Positions 24,247-33,254 of a stretch of DNA of 64,000 nucleotides are shown piece after piece. Below the pieces are notes generated by a model, which ran no database searches, was not told the DNA's origin, and saw nothing but the letters and a program-made list of their open reading frames with translations. The stretch is from Flavobacterium amnicola (GTDB lineage: Bacteria > Bacteroidota > Bacteroidia > Flavobacteriales > Flavobacteriaceae). A program made the translations under genes and the position numbers. The DNA lies in the NCBI RefSeq assembly GCF_004122165.1, contig NZ_SBKO01000001.1, positions 62,001-126,000 on the forward strand. Direction: 5' to 3'. The number at the start of each line of letters is the position of its first letter. Position 1 is the stretch's first letter.

Positions 24247-26205
24247 TTAATTCATAGAAACAATGATAAATTCACTTCTTCTATTTTGTTGGTGTTGCTC
24301 TTCAGAACAAGAAGAGTTATTGGTTGGTTCACAACCACAATCATTTGTTAGTTGCGATTCTCCATACCCTTTTCCTGTTAATCTAGTTTTAGAAATTCCA
24401 TTTTTTACCAACCAAGCAATTGTTGATTTTGCTCTGCGCTCAGATAATTTCATATTATAATCGGCTGTTTGACGACAATCCGTATGAGATCTTACATCTA
24501 TTTTTAGAGTTGGATTTTGTTGCATTACATCTAGAATTTTTTCTAATTCTAAAGCGGCATCCTTTCTGATATTTGATTTATCTAAATCGAAATAAATGAT
24601 TTTAATATCGAAAGTTTTTGCTAAATCGGTACCCACTTTAATCTCTTTAACTTTTTTACCTTTTTTGATTGGAAGTTGGGTTTTACCAGCTTTATTAGGA
24701 ATTAAAATAGGAGTTTCTACCGTATCGTAATCTTCTTTTTCACTTCTTACGTAGTATTTTTTACCTGCATCAATATTTTTAAAATTATAATTTCCATTTT
24801 CGTCAGCAGTTGTTGTCGCAACAGTATTAAACTTATCATCGAAAAGAGTTACTGTTGCACCTGGAATTACTTGATTTGTTTCTAAGTCAGTAATAGCGCC
24901 TTCCAAATCATGTTTATAATCCATCTCTAATGGTTTATTTTCAATAAAACTATAGATGTCATCTAAACCTTTTCCACCCGCTCTATTTGATGTAAAAAAC
25001 CCTTTTTTTGTTGTTGCATCAATAATCAGTGCGAAATCATCTTGCGGACTATTAACGGGTTCACCAACATTCACTGCTTTAGTGGGCATTCCATTTTCAT
25101 CAAGCTTGGCCATAAAAATATCCAAACCTCCTAAACCTTGATGACCATCAGAGGCGAAATATAATTCATTATTTTCATTTACATAGGGAAATGTTTCTCT
25201 GCCTTCTGTATTAATTCCACCTGTTAATTTAACTGGCTCGCCATAGGTGTCGTTACCTAAAATTGCTACTTTATACAAATCTGATTGTCCAGTTGTTCCT
25301 GGTCTATTTGTAGCAAAATATAACGTTTTTTCGTCTGGACTTAAAGCAGGATGAGCAGTACTAAAATCATCACTATTAAATGGTAACTCTTTCACATTAG
25401 TCCATTCTTCTCCTTCAAGTGTTGCTTTGTATAATTTTATCAAAATTAACTTATCAGCACTTTTACCTACTTTCCTATCATTGTAGTTATTTCTAGTGAA
25501 ATAAACTGTTTTCAAATCTTTTGTAAATACTGGAGTATCCTCGTGAAATTTAGAATTTAATTTATTAGAAAAACGTTTTGGTTTCACTAGAGAACCATCT
25601 TCAGATAAATCTGCGGCATATAAATTTGTGAAAGAAAGACCTGTCCATTTTGTTTTGATTTTTGCATAACCTATACTATCTCTTGACGTAGAAAATAGCA
25701 CTTTATCTCCGTACTTATATGGTCCGTATTCGAATGCTTTTGTATTAACTTCAGTAGCTTTTATTTCGTATCTACCAGAGTTTTTTGCAATTATTTCTTT
25801 ATAATTTTTTTGCTCACTGTAATATTTACCTCTAAGATCATTACCTGCTAATTCATAAAACTTATCTAGAAACTGATTTGCTTTAGTGTAATCTCCGGTT
25901 GCTTTTAAAGTTTGAGAATAACGATAATAATATTCGGGAGCAACTTTTTCGTTTAAGACAAACAATTCATTATACCATTTATTTGCTTCTAATAAGTTGG
26001 CGTTAAAGTAATACGAATCTCCTAATTTTTGAAATAGGTTAACTGATTTATACCCTTTTGCCACAATTTTTTCATAGGTTTTAATGGCGTCTACATAGGC
26101 TAAATTATCATATTGTGAATTTGCTTTAGCGACTTTAGTCTCTTGAGCAAAGAATGAAAAACTAGTTAATAAAGTAACAAATATTATTTGAATTTGTCTT
26201 TTCAT
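24247..26205 (-). CDS. OmpA-family protein with TPR, PD40 repeats and a regulatory-like domain
   Basis: A 652-residue envelope protein: signal peptide (1 to about 20), TPR-like helices (about 25-135), WD40-like PD40 beta-propeller repeats (about 170-430; e.g. AHPALSPDEKTLYFATNRPG), a carboxypeptidase-regulatory-like domain (about 440-515; ETNQVIPGATVTLFDD), and a C-terminal OmpA peptidoglycan-binding domain (about 540-650; HTDCRQTADYNMKLSERRA). This is the architecture of OmpA proteins that accompany PorP/SprF in type IX secretion and gliding loci, such as PorE. It is co-oriented with and 13 nt downstream of the PorP/SprF gene. Confidence 0.92.
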   Translation of the reverse strand: MKRQIQIIFVTLLTSFSFFAQETKVAKANSQYDNLAYVDAIKTYEKIVAKGYKSVNLFQKLGDSYYFNANLLEANKWYNELFVLNEKVAPEYYYRYSQTLKATGDYTKANQFLDKFYELAGNDLRGKYYSEQKNYKEIIAKNSGRYEIKATEVNTKAFEYGPYKYGDKVLFSTSRDSIGYAKIKTKWTGLSFTNLYAADLSEDGSLVKPKRFSNKLNSKFHEDTPVFTKDLKTVYFTRNNYNDRKVGKSADKLILIKLYKATLEGEEWTNVKELPFNSDDFSTAHPALSPDEKTLYFATNRPGTTGQSDLYKVAILGNDTYGEPVKLTGGINTEGRETFPYVNENNELYFASDGHQGLGGLDIFMAKLDENGMPTKAVNVGEPVNSPQDDFALIIDATTKKGFFTSNRAGGKGLDDIYSFIENKPLEMDYKHDLEGAITDLETNQVIPGATVTLFDDKFNTVATTTADENGNYNFKNIDAGKKYYVRSEKEDYDTVETPILIPNKAGKTQLPIKKGKKVKEIKVGTDLAKTFDIKIIYFDLDKSNIRKDAALELEKILDVMQQNPTLKIDVRSHTDCRQTADYNMKLSERRAKSTIAWLVKNGISKTRLTGKGYGESQLTNDCGCEPTNNSSCSEEQHQQNRRSEFIIVSMN

Positions 26206-26218
26206 AATCTATTTTTTT

Positions 26219-27151
26219 TTAGAAGAATCTTGGAGCTACTACTTTGTCGAAGTTTTTAAACAACTCATAACGTAAAAATATTTCATGTGATCCTGAATTA
26301 AAATTACCTAATCGTGTTGTTTCTTTGTCATAAGCATAGCCTATTAACCAAGAGTCAGAAATTTGAAATCCAGCTAACCCACTAACAGCATCACCTAAAC
26401 GGTAAGCAATCCCAAGAGAGAATTTTTCATTAAACCAAAAGTTACCTGATATATCGGCTTGAAATGGAGCCCCTTTAACCGCTTTTATTAAAGCTGCCGG
26501 CTTGAATTGTATTTCATTGCTCAATTTAAAAACATGCCCAGCAATAAAATGAATGTGCATTCTTTCTCCTGCAACATATTGTACATCATTGTCATAGTAT
26601 TTTTGCTCTAGCATATATGGAATTGAAAGTCCAACATATGTTCTAAGTGAGTACCAAAAAACACCTGCTCCAACATTTGGATAAAACCTATTATCTATAT
26701 TCTCTCTACCTTTTTGCAAAGGATCATTTGGATCGAATGTTTTCAATTTATTGAAATCAACGTTAAAAAGATTTGCTGTCCCTTTAACTCCAAAGGCTAG
26801 TTTAAACGTTTCAGAAGTAGGTATTGTATAACTCATATCTACTGAAATTGTATTTTCATCAGAGGGACCTAAACGATCATTAACAAAACTAACTCCCAAT
26901 CCTACTTTCTGGCTTGACCCAAGTGGTGTATGTAATGTTACAGTATTGGTCACTGGAGCACCTTCTAATCCTACCCATTGTGTTCTATGCATTGCCAAAA
27001 CACTTAAACATCCTCTAGAACCCGCATATGCAGGGTTAAAATCACTGGTATTATACATGTATTGTGTAAACTGTGCCTCTTGCTGTGCTTGCAATTGATG
27101 AGCTGAAACCAAACACATTATAAGGAAACACCAATAGGTTTTACAACTCAT
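26219..27151 (-). CDS. PorP/SprF-family T9SS outer-membrane protein
   Basis: A 310-residue outer-membrane beta-barrel protein with a signal peptide (about 1-22, ending QLQAQ). The opening EAQFTQYMYNTSDFNPAYAGSR-type segment and the HRTQWVGLEGAP block are hallmarks of the PorP/SprF family. SprF-like members help T9SS export or anchor specific large adhesins. Its downstream partner is an OmpA-family protein, but no giant adhesin gene is adjacent. A full promoter lies at 27181-27214. Confidence 0.93.
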   Translation of the reverse strand: MSCKTYWCFLIMCLVSAHQLQAQQEAQFTQYMYNTSDFNPAYAGSRGCLSVLAMHRTQWVGLEGAPVTNTVTLHTPLGSSQKVGLGVSFVNDRLGPSDENTISVDMSYTIPTSETFKLAFGVKGTANLFNVDFNKLKTFDPNDPLQKGRENIDNRFYPNVGAGVFWYSLRTYVGLSIPYMLEQKYYDNDVQYVAGERMHIHFIAGHVFKLSNEIQFKPAALIKAVKGAPFQADISGNFWFNEKFSLGIAYRLGDAVSGLAGFQISDSWLIGYAYDKETTRLGNFNSGSHEIFLRYELFKNFDKVVAPRFF

Positions 27152-27180
27152 TTCTTAATAAAATTTATTTTTCAACTAGA

Positions 27181-27214
27181 CAAAGATAAAGTTCTGAACA
27201 TTAAATTTAAACAA
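27181..27214 (-). promoter_or_regulatory. Promoter of the PorP/SprF-OmpA operon
   Basis: Read on the minus strand: TTG at 27214-27212, a 23-nt spacer, and TATCTTTG at 27188-27181 (exact TAnnTTTG), 29 nt upstream of the start codon. Confidence 0.65.
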
Positions 27215-27242
27215 TAATATTTACTAACCGTTAAGTATTAGC

Positions 27243-27250
27243 TATCTTTG
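27243..27250 (+). promoter_or_regulatory. -7 element for prfC
   Basis: TATCTTTG, an exact TAnnTTTG match, 16 nt before the prfC ATG. It is divergent from the PorP promoter about 60 nt away; both carry the same TATCTTTG sequence. Confidence 0.6.
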
Positions 27251-27266
27251 CCAAAAATTACAAATA

Positions 27267-28856
27267 ATGAGTTTTTTAAAAGAAATAGAAAGAAGAAGAA
27301 CCTTCGGAATCATCTCACATCCCGATGCTGGTAAGACTACCTTAACTGAAAAATTACTTCTTTTTGGAGGAGCCATTCAGGAAGCAGGTGCTGTAAAAAG
27401 TAATAAGATTAAAAAAGGAGCCACTTCCGATTTCATGGAAATTGAGCGTCAAAGAGGAATCTCTGTTTCTACATCGGTTTTAGCATTCATATACAAGGAC
27501 AAAAAAATCAATATTCTGGATACTCCAGGACACAAGGATTTTGCAGAAGATACTTTCAGAACCTTAACCGCTGTAGACAGTGTTATTGTTGTTATTGACG
27601 TTGCAAAAGGGGTCGAGGAACAAACCGAAAAATTAGTTTCTGTTTGCCGCATGCGTCATATCCCAATTATTGTATTCATCAACAAATTAGACCGTGAAGG
27701 AAAAGACGCGTTCGATTTGATGGATGAAGTAGAAAAGAAATTGGGTCTTCATGTGACTCCATTAAGTTTCCCTATCGGTATGGGATATGATTTTCAAGGA
27801 ATTTACAATATTTGGGAGAAAAACATCAACTTATTCGAAGGAGACAGTCGCAAAAACATCGAAGAAACCATTGCTTTTGATGATATTGACAGCCCTGAAT
27901 TGGAAGGAATTATCGGAGAAAAACCAGCTAACAAATTACGTGAGGAATTGGAATTAATTTCGGAAGTATACCCTGCATTCGACAGAGAAGCCTACTTGGC
28001 TGGAAATTTACAACCTGTATTCTTTGGTTCGGCGTTGAATAATTTCGGAGTGCGTGAATTACTAGACTGTTTCGTAGATATTGCTCCTTCGCCAAGACCA
28101 AAGGATTCTGATACTCGTGAAGTAAAACCTGAAGAAAATAAATTTGCTGGGTTTGTATTTAAAATCCACGCCAATATGGATCCAAAACACCGTGACCGTT
28201 TGGCATTTGTTAAAATTGTATCGGGAACTTTCGAACGAAACAAGCCCTATTTACATGTTCGCCACGGGAAGAATTTAAAATTCTCCAGTCCGAATGCCTT
28301 TTTTGCCGAGAAAAAAGAAATTGTAGACATTTCATATCCCGGTGATATTGTTGGTTTGCATGATACCGGTAACTTTAAAATTGGAGATACTTTGACGGAA
28401 GGCGAGCAGATGAGTTTCAAAGGAATTCCGAGTTTCTCTCCAGAACATTTCCGTTACATCAATAACGCTGATCCACTAAAAGCCAAACAATTAGAAAAAG
28501 GAGTCGATCAGTTAATGGACGAAGGAGTAGCACAGTTGTTTACGTTGGAAATGAACAACCGTAAAGTAATCGGAACAGTTGGAGCACTTCAATATGAGGT
28601 CATTCAATACCGTTTAGAGCACGAATACGGCGCCAAATGTAATTACGAGAACTTCCCAGCGTACAAAGCGTGTTGGGTAAAACCAGAAGATCCCAAGAAC
28701 GAAGAATTTGCTGAGTTTAAGCGTATCAAACAAAAGTTTTTGGCCAAAGACAAATACAATCAATTAGTATTCTTAGCCGATTCTGATTTTTCGATACAAA
28801 TGACACAAAGTAAATTTCCGAGTGTGAAATTATTTTTTACTTCAGAGTTTGATTAA
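27267..28856 (+). CDS. prfC: Peptide chain release factor 3
   Basis: RF3 is the GTPase that removes RF1/RF2 from the ribosome after termination. The 529-residue protein has the G1 motif SHPDAGKTT (about 17-25), G2/G3 with RGISVSTSV and DTPGHKDFAEDTFR, and G4 FINKLDREG, followed by the domain 2/3 region with the RF3-typical FAGFVFKIHANMDPKHRDR. The length is normal. It is transcribed from its own promoter and ends at a bidirectional terminator shared with the convergent T9SS cargo gene. Confidence 0.97.
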   Translation: MSFLKEIERRRTFGIISHPDAGKTTLTEKLLLFGGAIQEAGAVKSNKIKKGATSDFMEIERQRGISVSTSVLAFIYKDKKINILDTPGHKDFAEDTFRTLTAVDSVIVVIDVAKGVEEQTEKLVSVCRMRHIPIIVFINKLDREGKDAFDLMDEVEKKLGLHVTPLSFPIGMGYDFQGIYNIWEKNINLFEGDSRKNIEETIAFDDIDSPELEGIIGEKPANKLREELELISEVYPAFDREAYLAGNLQPVFFGSALNNFGVRELLDCFVDIAPSPRPKDSDTREVKPEENKFAGFVFKIHANMDPKHRDRLAFVKIVSGTFERNKPYLHVRHGKNLKFSSPNAFFAEKKEIVDISYPGDIVGLHDTGNFKIGDTLTEGEQMSFKGIPSFSPEHFRYINNADPLKAKQLEKGVDQLMDEGVAQLFTLEMNNRKVIGTVGALQYEVIQYRLEHEYGAKCNYENFPAYKACWVKPEDPKNEEFAEFKRIKQKFLAKDKYNQLVFLADSDFSIQMTQSKFPSVKLFFTSEFD

Positions 28857-28886
28857 TCTGATTTCATTACGTTAAAACAATTATAT

Positions 28887-28922
28887 AAAAAATCCCATTC
28901 ATATTAATGAATGGGATTTTTA
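28887..28922. terminator. Bidirectional terminator between prfC and the T9SS cargo gene
   Basis: Perfect 14-bp stem AAAATCCCATTCAT / ATGAATGGGATTTT with loop ATTA. The A run on the left and the T run on the right give U runs in both directions, as fits two convergent genes. Confidence 0.93.
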
Positions 28923-28942
28923 TTAGTATTAAAATGTAAGGA

Positions 28943-31900
28943 TTACTTTTTGAAAACTTTTAAGGTTTTAGTAAGTGAACCTGCTTCAATTTTTACCAAA
29001 TAGGTTCCAGCATTTAAGCTAGACAAATCAATTTGAGTTGAAGTTGCTGTTACTTTTTTAGCTAACACTTGTTGTCCTAACATATTGTGAACAGAAACTT
29101 GTGTCAAATCAGTAGTGTATTCAATATTTAAAATCGTAGTTACTGGATTTGGATAAACTCTCAAACCATTAGCCATATCAAATTGAGAAGTATTTAAGAA
29201 AACGCCTTCATCAGCTCCCATATCTGGAGTTGAAGTATCTCTTGTAATACAATCAAAATCTTGAGTAACCGCCGCGATTGGTGTTCCTAGATTGTCTAAC
29301 GTCGGATTTAAAACAGGGTCTAAATGTAAATCTGAAGCAGATACAAAAACAGGAGTAATTTCTACTGAATTAGCATCATCAGCTACAGCAGCTCCCCATA
29401 ATGCAACAGTAGCGTAATCAACTCCAGCTCCAGCTGCAAGAGAACCTGTACGGAAACCTCCATCATTTGCACCAGAACTAACAAAGTCGTTGTAATTTGA
29501 ATCCAAATTAGCAAATACAGTTCTAACTAAACCAACTGCATAACTTTTAGCATTTACTCCACCCCCTGAAGCAGTTTGTGATGTAAAAATGATATTATTT
29601 TTCAATTGTAATAATTCATCAGCACCAGTAACAGCAATTCCATAACTTGGCATTTGTGTAGCTGTAGCTCCTCTATCTCCAGTCATTACCACCGTATTGT
29701 GATAAATTCTAGTATCTGATCCAACGGCACCTACTACAAATATCCCAGAAGGATAGTCTGGACTTGTACCGTTACAAATAACTCCGGAAATCATATTGTT
29801 TTGTATAGTATTAAATCCTCCAGCAGCTCCTGCAATAGTTATACCTGCAGAAGAAAACCCAGAAGTATTATTACTGTTTACTCCATTAATTCTATTATTA
29901 GAAACAAGAGCTCCAGTGATACCACCGTTAGTAACAATTGTAGCATCAATGGCTTGATTACCCATTGCAATTCCAACAACATCAGCACTTTCATTAGAAT
30001 CTAAACCTCCAATATTATTATAACTTACCTCAGCACCATTATCATTAAACATTAAAATTCCTACTCTTCTGATACGATTTGTTACAGTTCCAGACAAATC
30101 ATTTTGTTTTATTACAGTACCTGTATTTTGATTTGCTAAACTTAAACCTGCAGCATAAATTCCGAATATTGCTTTTTGTACAGAACAGTTTTCTACACGA
30201 TTATTATCGTTATCTGTTCCAACAGTTCCAAGTGTATTTCCACCTAATGAAATTCCAATTAAAGTAGTTGTTGGATCCTGACCAATAACGTTTACATTTT
30301 TAATTACATTATTCATAGCTCCATTAGTTCCTGATTGCACAGAAATAACTCCAGCACTTGTACCTACATTCGTATTTGCAATTGTTAATTCACGTAGAGC
30401 TGCGTCACCACCTACTAAACATGCTGCTGCTGTCGCTCCAGTGGTAGAACCGTTGATAGTAACACCATCAGCTCCATTTAATTTGATTAATGCTCCGTTG
30501 ATACTTCCTGTTATAGTTCTTGCTGCTCCTGAAGGTTGAATCAAAGTAGTAAATCCGCCAGCAATTTCATTTAATGAATGTAAACCTGTTTCAGCAGCTA
30601 AATCAGAAATGATATTAATAGTTATATTTCCAGATGCTCCAGAAAGATTAATAGCTTCAAAAATTCCACCTGCATTAGTCAATGAAGGATAATTACCAGC
30701 TGTTCCAACCGTGTACACTCCATTTAATGGTGGTGGAACATCCCCAATAGTTACGGTTGTGGACGCAGGCGAGCCTAAAGAGGCTCCTCCAGTAGGAGAA
30801 GATAATGCAATAGTAAAAGTTTCACTTGGATCTAAAATTAAATCTGTACAAATAGTTACGTTAAAAGTTAACGAAGTAACACCATCAGCAAAATTTAAAA
30901 CTTGAGGCCCTGGATTTACATAATCAACCCCAACACCACATGCTGCTCCACCTGTTGCTGTAGCATCAGTTAATGTATAGGTAACCCCTACAGCCCCTGC
31001 ATTACCGCCTACACGGTTAACAGTTACCGTTAAAGTTGTACCTTCATTAGAGGCATAGGTAGCAGAGCTAAATTGAAAAGCACCTGGATTCGCATAATAC
31101 TCATCTGCCCCAATTTCATAAGCAGCACCATTTGGTCTTGCTTCACCGTCAAAATCTTCTACTACACTTGCAACTGTAGTTCCCGCATTAACATTTGGAG
31201 AAGATCCAGATAAATGAAAATCAGTAGCTGATGGATAATTTGGATTGGCTTGTATTGAATTCGCATCCTGTGGGGCAGTAAGTGCCGCCTGCCAGTTTGC
31301 TAAAGTTGCGAATTGATTTGTTTGCGCATTAGTTGTTGCAGTACCTGTCGCACCAGTTTGTAATTGCGTATTGGCAGCATTTATATAATAATTATTATAA
31401 TTTAAACCACCTGTTCCGAACACATACGCATTGGAGTTAAGGGAAATCGCGTAAAAACGCAATGCCGCTGTACTTGAACTACTAGCATCTAAATAAATAC
31501 TATTATTCTGCACTACAAAATTTGCATTATTAGTCCCATTAGCCCCTGGAATTCTGATTGCATTACCAGAAGTAGCTGAAGCTGTTGAAGCTCCAGGATC
31601 CATATCACCTGTTATGCTAATCGAATTATTGGCAATGACATCACCATTTCCGGCAGCAACTCCAATTCCACAAACTTGGTCACCTGTTGTTCCGTTTGAA
31701 CGAATATTATACACAACATTATTGGCAACTAGATTGTTGGTAGCACCACCACTTTGAGTAGTCCCTAATCGAATTCCAACAGCGGAAAAAGTATTTTCCT
31801 CCACAACATCGTGAACCACATTTTTGGTAATTGTATATCCTAGTGAAGTAATCGATGCTGTTTCCGTCATAGTCCAAGTTTCTCCTCCGATAGCGATTCC

Positions 31901-32764
31901 TAATCTATCAGCACCTGTTGCTGCTTGTGGTTCTAAAACACCAACAAACTGAACTGTATTTCTACTTATAAGTGCTCCCGTATCAGCTTGCATAAGAATC
32001 CCCACTCTAGAAATTTGATCTGTTCCAAAAGCATTTGGTCCGATAATATTATCTGTTACAATCGGATTGATATTCAAATCGGTTGTAGTACCTCTGGTTA
32101 CAATTCCGTATCTGGCTTTTATAATTCTATTGGCAATAAATGAATTGTTATCATTATCTACACCATTAGCAGTGGTACTAATAGTTGTACCACACATAAT
32201 AATTCCAAATGTTGAATTCCCTGAAGCAGTTGGATCAATACCCGTTAACAGTTCCAAATTACGTATAACGTTATTTGAAGCCCCATTACCTGCAGCTACA
32301 CTAGCCAACCATATTGCTGCCGTAGCAGCTGCTGTACTTGTGTTTTGTACCGTAATATTTCTTCCTGTACCGCCAATACGACCGTCAATGGTTATGTTAT
32401 CAGCACCGTTTAGTTTAATTACAGCACCTGTAATAGCACCACTCACTGTTACTGGAGTCGTTGCAGTTATCGCAACCGAAGTATACGATGCTGGTCCAAC
32501 AGCACCTGAGTTTAATACAGCACTTGCTGTTTCGGTGGTGTTTCCTGTTAGGGAAATTCCAATCGATCCCATGTGTGTTCCCGCATTAATAGCGTCGAAA
32601 GCTAGCTTTACAGTGGCATAAGTTGCCGCTGGGGTTCCAGCAGTTGCAGTCACATCTACTTGCGCAGAGATCGTCTGACAAGCGAATAACATTACAAAAG
32701 CTGTAAACAAGGATTTCCATGTAGAAATTTGTCTTGTTCGAATTTGAAAGTAATTTTTCATCAT
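28943..32764 (-). CDS. Secreted T9SS type A cargo with duplicated beta-helix and a Calx-beta domain
   Basis: A 1273-residue secreted protein. It has a signal peptide (to about A34, ISA|QVD), a first parallel beta-helix module (about 45-556, ending YEIGADEY), a Calx-beta domain (about 558-675), a second beta-helix module (about 684-1187, ending DMGADEG), and a C-terminal type A sorting domain (about 1200-1273; LRVYPNPVTTILNIEY ... GTYLVKIE ... KTLKVFKK). The two modules are clear copies: SGAITGAVIKLNGADNITI and TGSINGALIKLNGADGVTI, NNVIRNLELL and NNVIKNVNVI, ISRVGILMQADTGALIS and IRRVGILMFNDNGAEVS. It is probably exported by T9SS and attached to the surface or released; an adhesive or glycan-binding role is only a guess, and no lyase active site was recognised. 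Confidence 0.9.
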   Translation of the reverse strand: MMKNYFQIRTRQISTWKSLFTAFVMLFACQTISAQVDVTATAGTPAATYATVKLAFDAINAGTHMGSIGISLTGNTTETASAVLNSGAVGPASYTSVAITATTPVTVSGAITGAVIKLNGADNITIDGRIGGTGRNITVQNTSTAAATAAIWLASVAAGNGASNNVIRNLELLTGIDPTASGNSTFGIIMCGTTISTTANGVDNDNNSFIANRIIKARYGIVTRGTTTDLNINPIVTDNIIGPNAFGTDQISRVGILMQADTGALISRNTVQFVGVLEPQAATGADRLGIAIGGETWTMTETASITSLGYTITKNVVHDVVEENTFSAVGIRLGTTQSGGATNNLVANNVVYNIRSNGTTGDQVCGIGVAAGNGDVIANNSISITGDMDPGASTASATSGNAIRIPGANGTNNANFVVQNNSIYLDASSSSTAALRFYAISLNSNAYVFGTGGLNYNNYYINAANTQLQTGATGTATTNAQTNQFATLANWQAALTAPQDANSIQANPNYPSATDFHLSGSSPNVNAGTTVASVVEDFDGEARPNGAAYEIGADEYYANPGAFQFSSATYASNEGTTLTVTVNRVGGNAGAVGVTYTLTDATATGGAACGVGVDYVNPGPQVLNFADGVTSLTFNVTICTDLILDPSETFTIALSSPTGGASLGSPASTTVTIGDVPPPLNGVYTVGTAGNYPSLTNAGGIFEAINLSGASGNITINIISDLAAETGLHSLNEIAGGFTTLIQPSGAARTITGSINGALIKLNGADGVTINGSTTGATAAACLVGGDAALRELTIANTNVGTSAGVISVQSGTNGAMNNVIKNVNVIGQDPTTTLIGISLGGNTLGTVGTDNDNNRVENCSVQKAIFGIYAAGLSLANQNTGTVIKQNDLSGTVTNRIRRVGILMFNDNGAEVSYNNIGGLDSNESADVVGIAMGNQAIDATIVTNGGITGALVSNNRINGVNSNNTSGFSSAGITIAGAAGGFNTIQNNMISGVICNGTSPDYPSGIFVVGAVGSDTRIYHNTVVMTGDRGATATQMPSYGIAVTGADELLQLKNNIIFTSQTASGGGVNAKSYAVGLVRTVFANLDSNYNDFVSSGANDGGFRTGSLAAGAGVDYATVALWGAAVADDANSVEITPVFVSASDLHLDPVLNPTLDNLGTPIAAVTQDFDCITRDTSTPDMGADEGVFLNTSQFDMANGLRVYPNPVTTILNIEYTTDLTQVSVHNMLGQQVLAKKVTATSTQIDLSSLNAGTYLVKIEAGSLTKTLKVFKK

Positions 32765-32800
32765 AAAAATTAGTTTGATTTGTTAAAAGCAATATAAACT

Positions 32801-32808
32801 CAAATCTA
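32801..32808 (-). promoter_or_regulatory. -7 element for the T9SS cargo gene
   Basis: Minus strand reads TAGATTTG (exact TAnnTTTG), 36 nt before the start codon. A TTG lies 15 nt further upstream (32826-32824), slightly closer than the usual spacing. Confidence 0.5.
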
Positions 32809-32829
32809 CAAAAAAAACTAATACAAAAT

Positions 32830-32856
32830 AAAAAACCCCTTCAGATTGAAGAGGTT
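32830..32856 (-). terminator. Terminator of the DUF3467 gene
   Basis: 10-bp stem AACCCCTTCA / TGAAGAGGTT with one C-A mismatch and loop GAT; A residues at 32830-32835 form the U run on the minus strand, a few bases after the stop at 32863. Confidence 0.7.
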
Positions 32857-32862
32857 GTATTA

Positions 32863-33174
32863 TTAGGCTTGGCCAGTAGGTCCAAAATTTAGGGGGATGG
32901 GCGCTTGCTCAACTTCTTTAATCACGCCATGCACATTTTCAAAACGTTGGATATTTTCTGCCAGTGCTTTTACCAATCGTTTGGCATGTTGTGGCGTTAA
33001 GATAATTCTCGATTTTACTTTTGCTTTAGGAACACCAGGCATGATATTGATAAAGTCTAAAACAAATTCGGTATTAGAATGATTAATAATCGCTAAATTG
33101 GAATAAATACCATCCGCGGTTGCTTCGTCTAATTCGATATTAATCTGTCCTTCTTGTGGGTTTTGATTATTCAT
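32863..33174 (-). CDS. DUF3467 domain protein
   Basis: A 103-residue cytoplasmic protein of the DUF3467 family. The core reads DEATADGIYSNLAIINHSNT, then EFVLDFINIMPG and RIILTPQHAKRLVKALAENI. No enzymatic motif is visible and the family's function is unknown to me. It sits directly downstream of rpoC but behind a strong terminator (33195-33228), so any linkage with rpoBC depends on read-through or its own promoter, which I could not identify. Confidence 0.88.
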   Translation of the reverse strand: MNNQNPQEGQINIELDEATADGIYSNLAIINHSNTEFVLDFINIMPGVPKAKVKSRIILTPQHAKRLVKALAENIQRFENVHGVIKEVEQAPIPLNFGPTGQA

Positions 33175-33194
33175 TTTTCTCTTTTTTAAATAGT

Positions 33195-33228
33195 AAAAAA
33201 TCCTAACAGCATGACACTGTTAGGATTT
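33195..33228 (-). terminator. Rho-independent terminator of the rpoBC operon
   Basis: Perfect 12-bp stem AAATCCTAACAG / CTGTTAGGATTT with a 7-nt loop; the A run at 33195-33200 is the U run on the minus strand, 26 nt after the rpoC stop. Confidence 0.92.
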
Positions 33229-33254
33229 ATAAATATAGTCAGAAAAATTAATTA

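Noticed and set aside
32067..32621. A 184-codon hydrophobic open frame on the plus strand inside the T9SS cargo gene.
   Set aside because: It is antisense to the Thr/Ala/Asn-rich repeats of a clearly coding gene, which readily produce long hydrophobic shadow frames.
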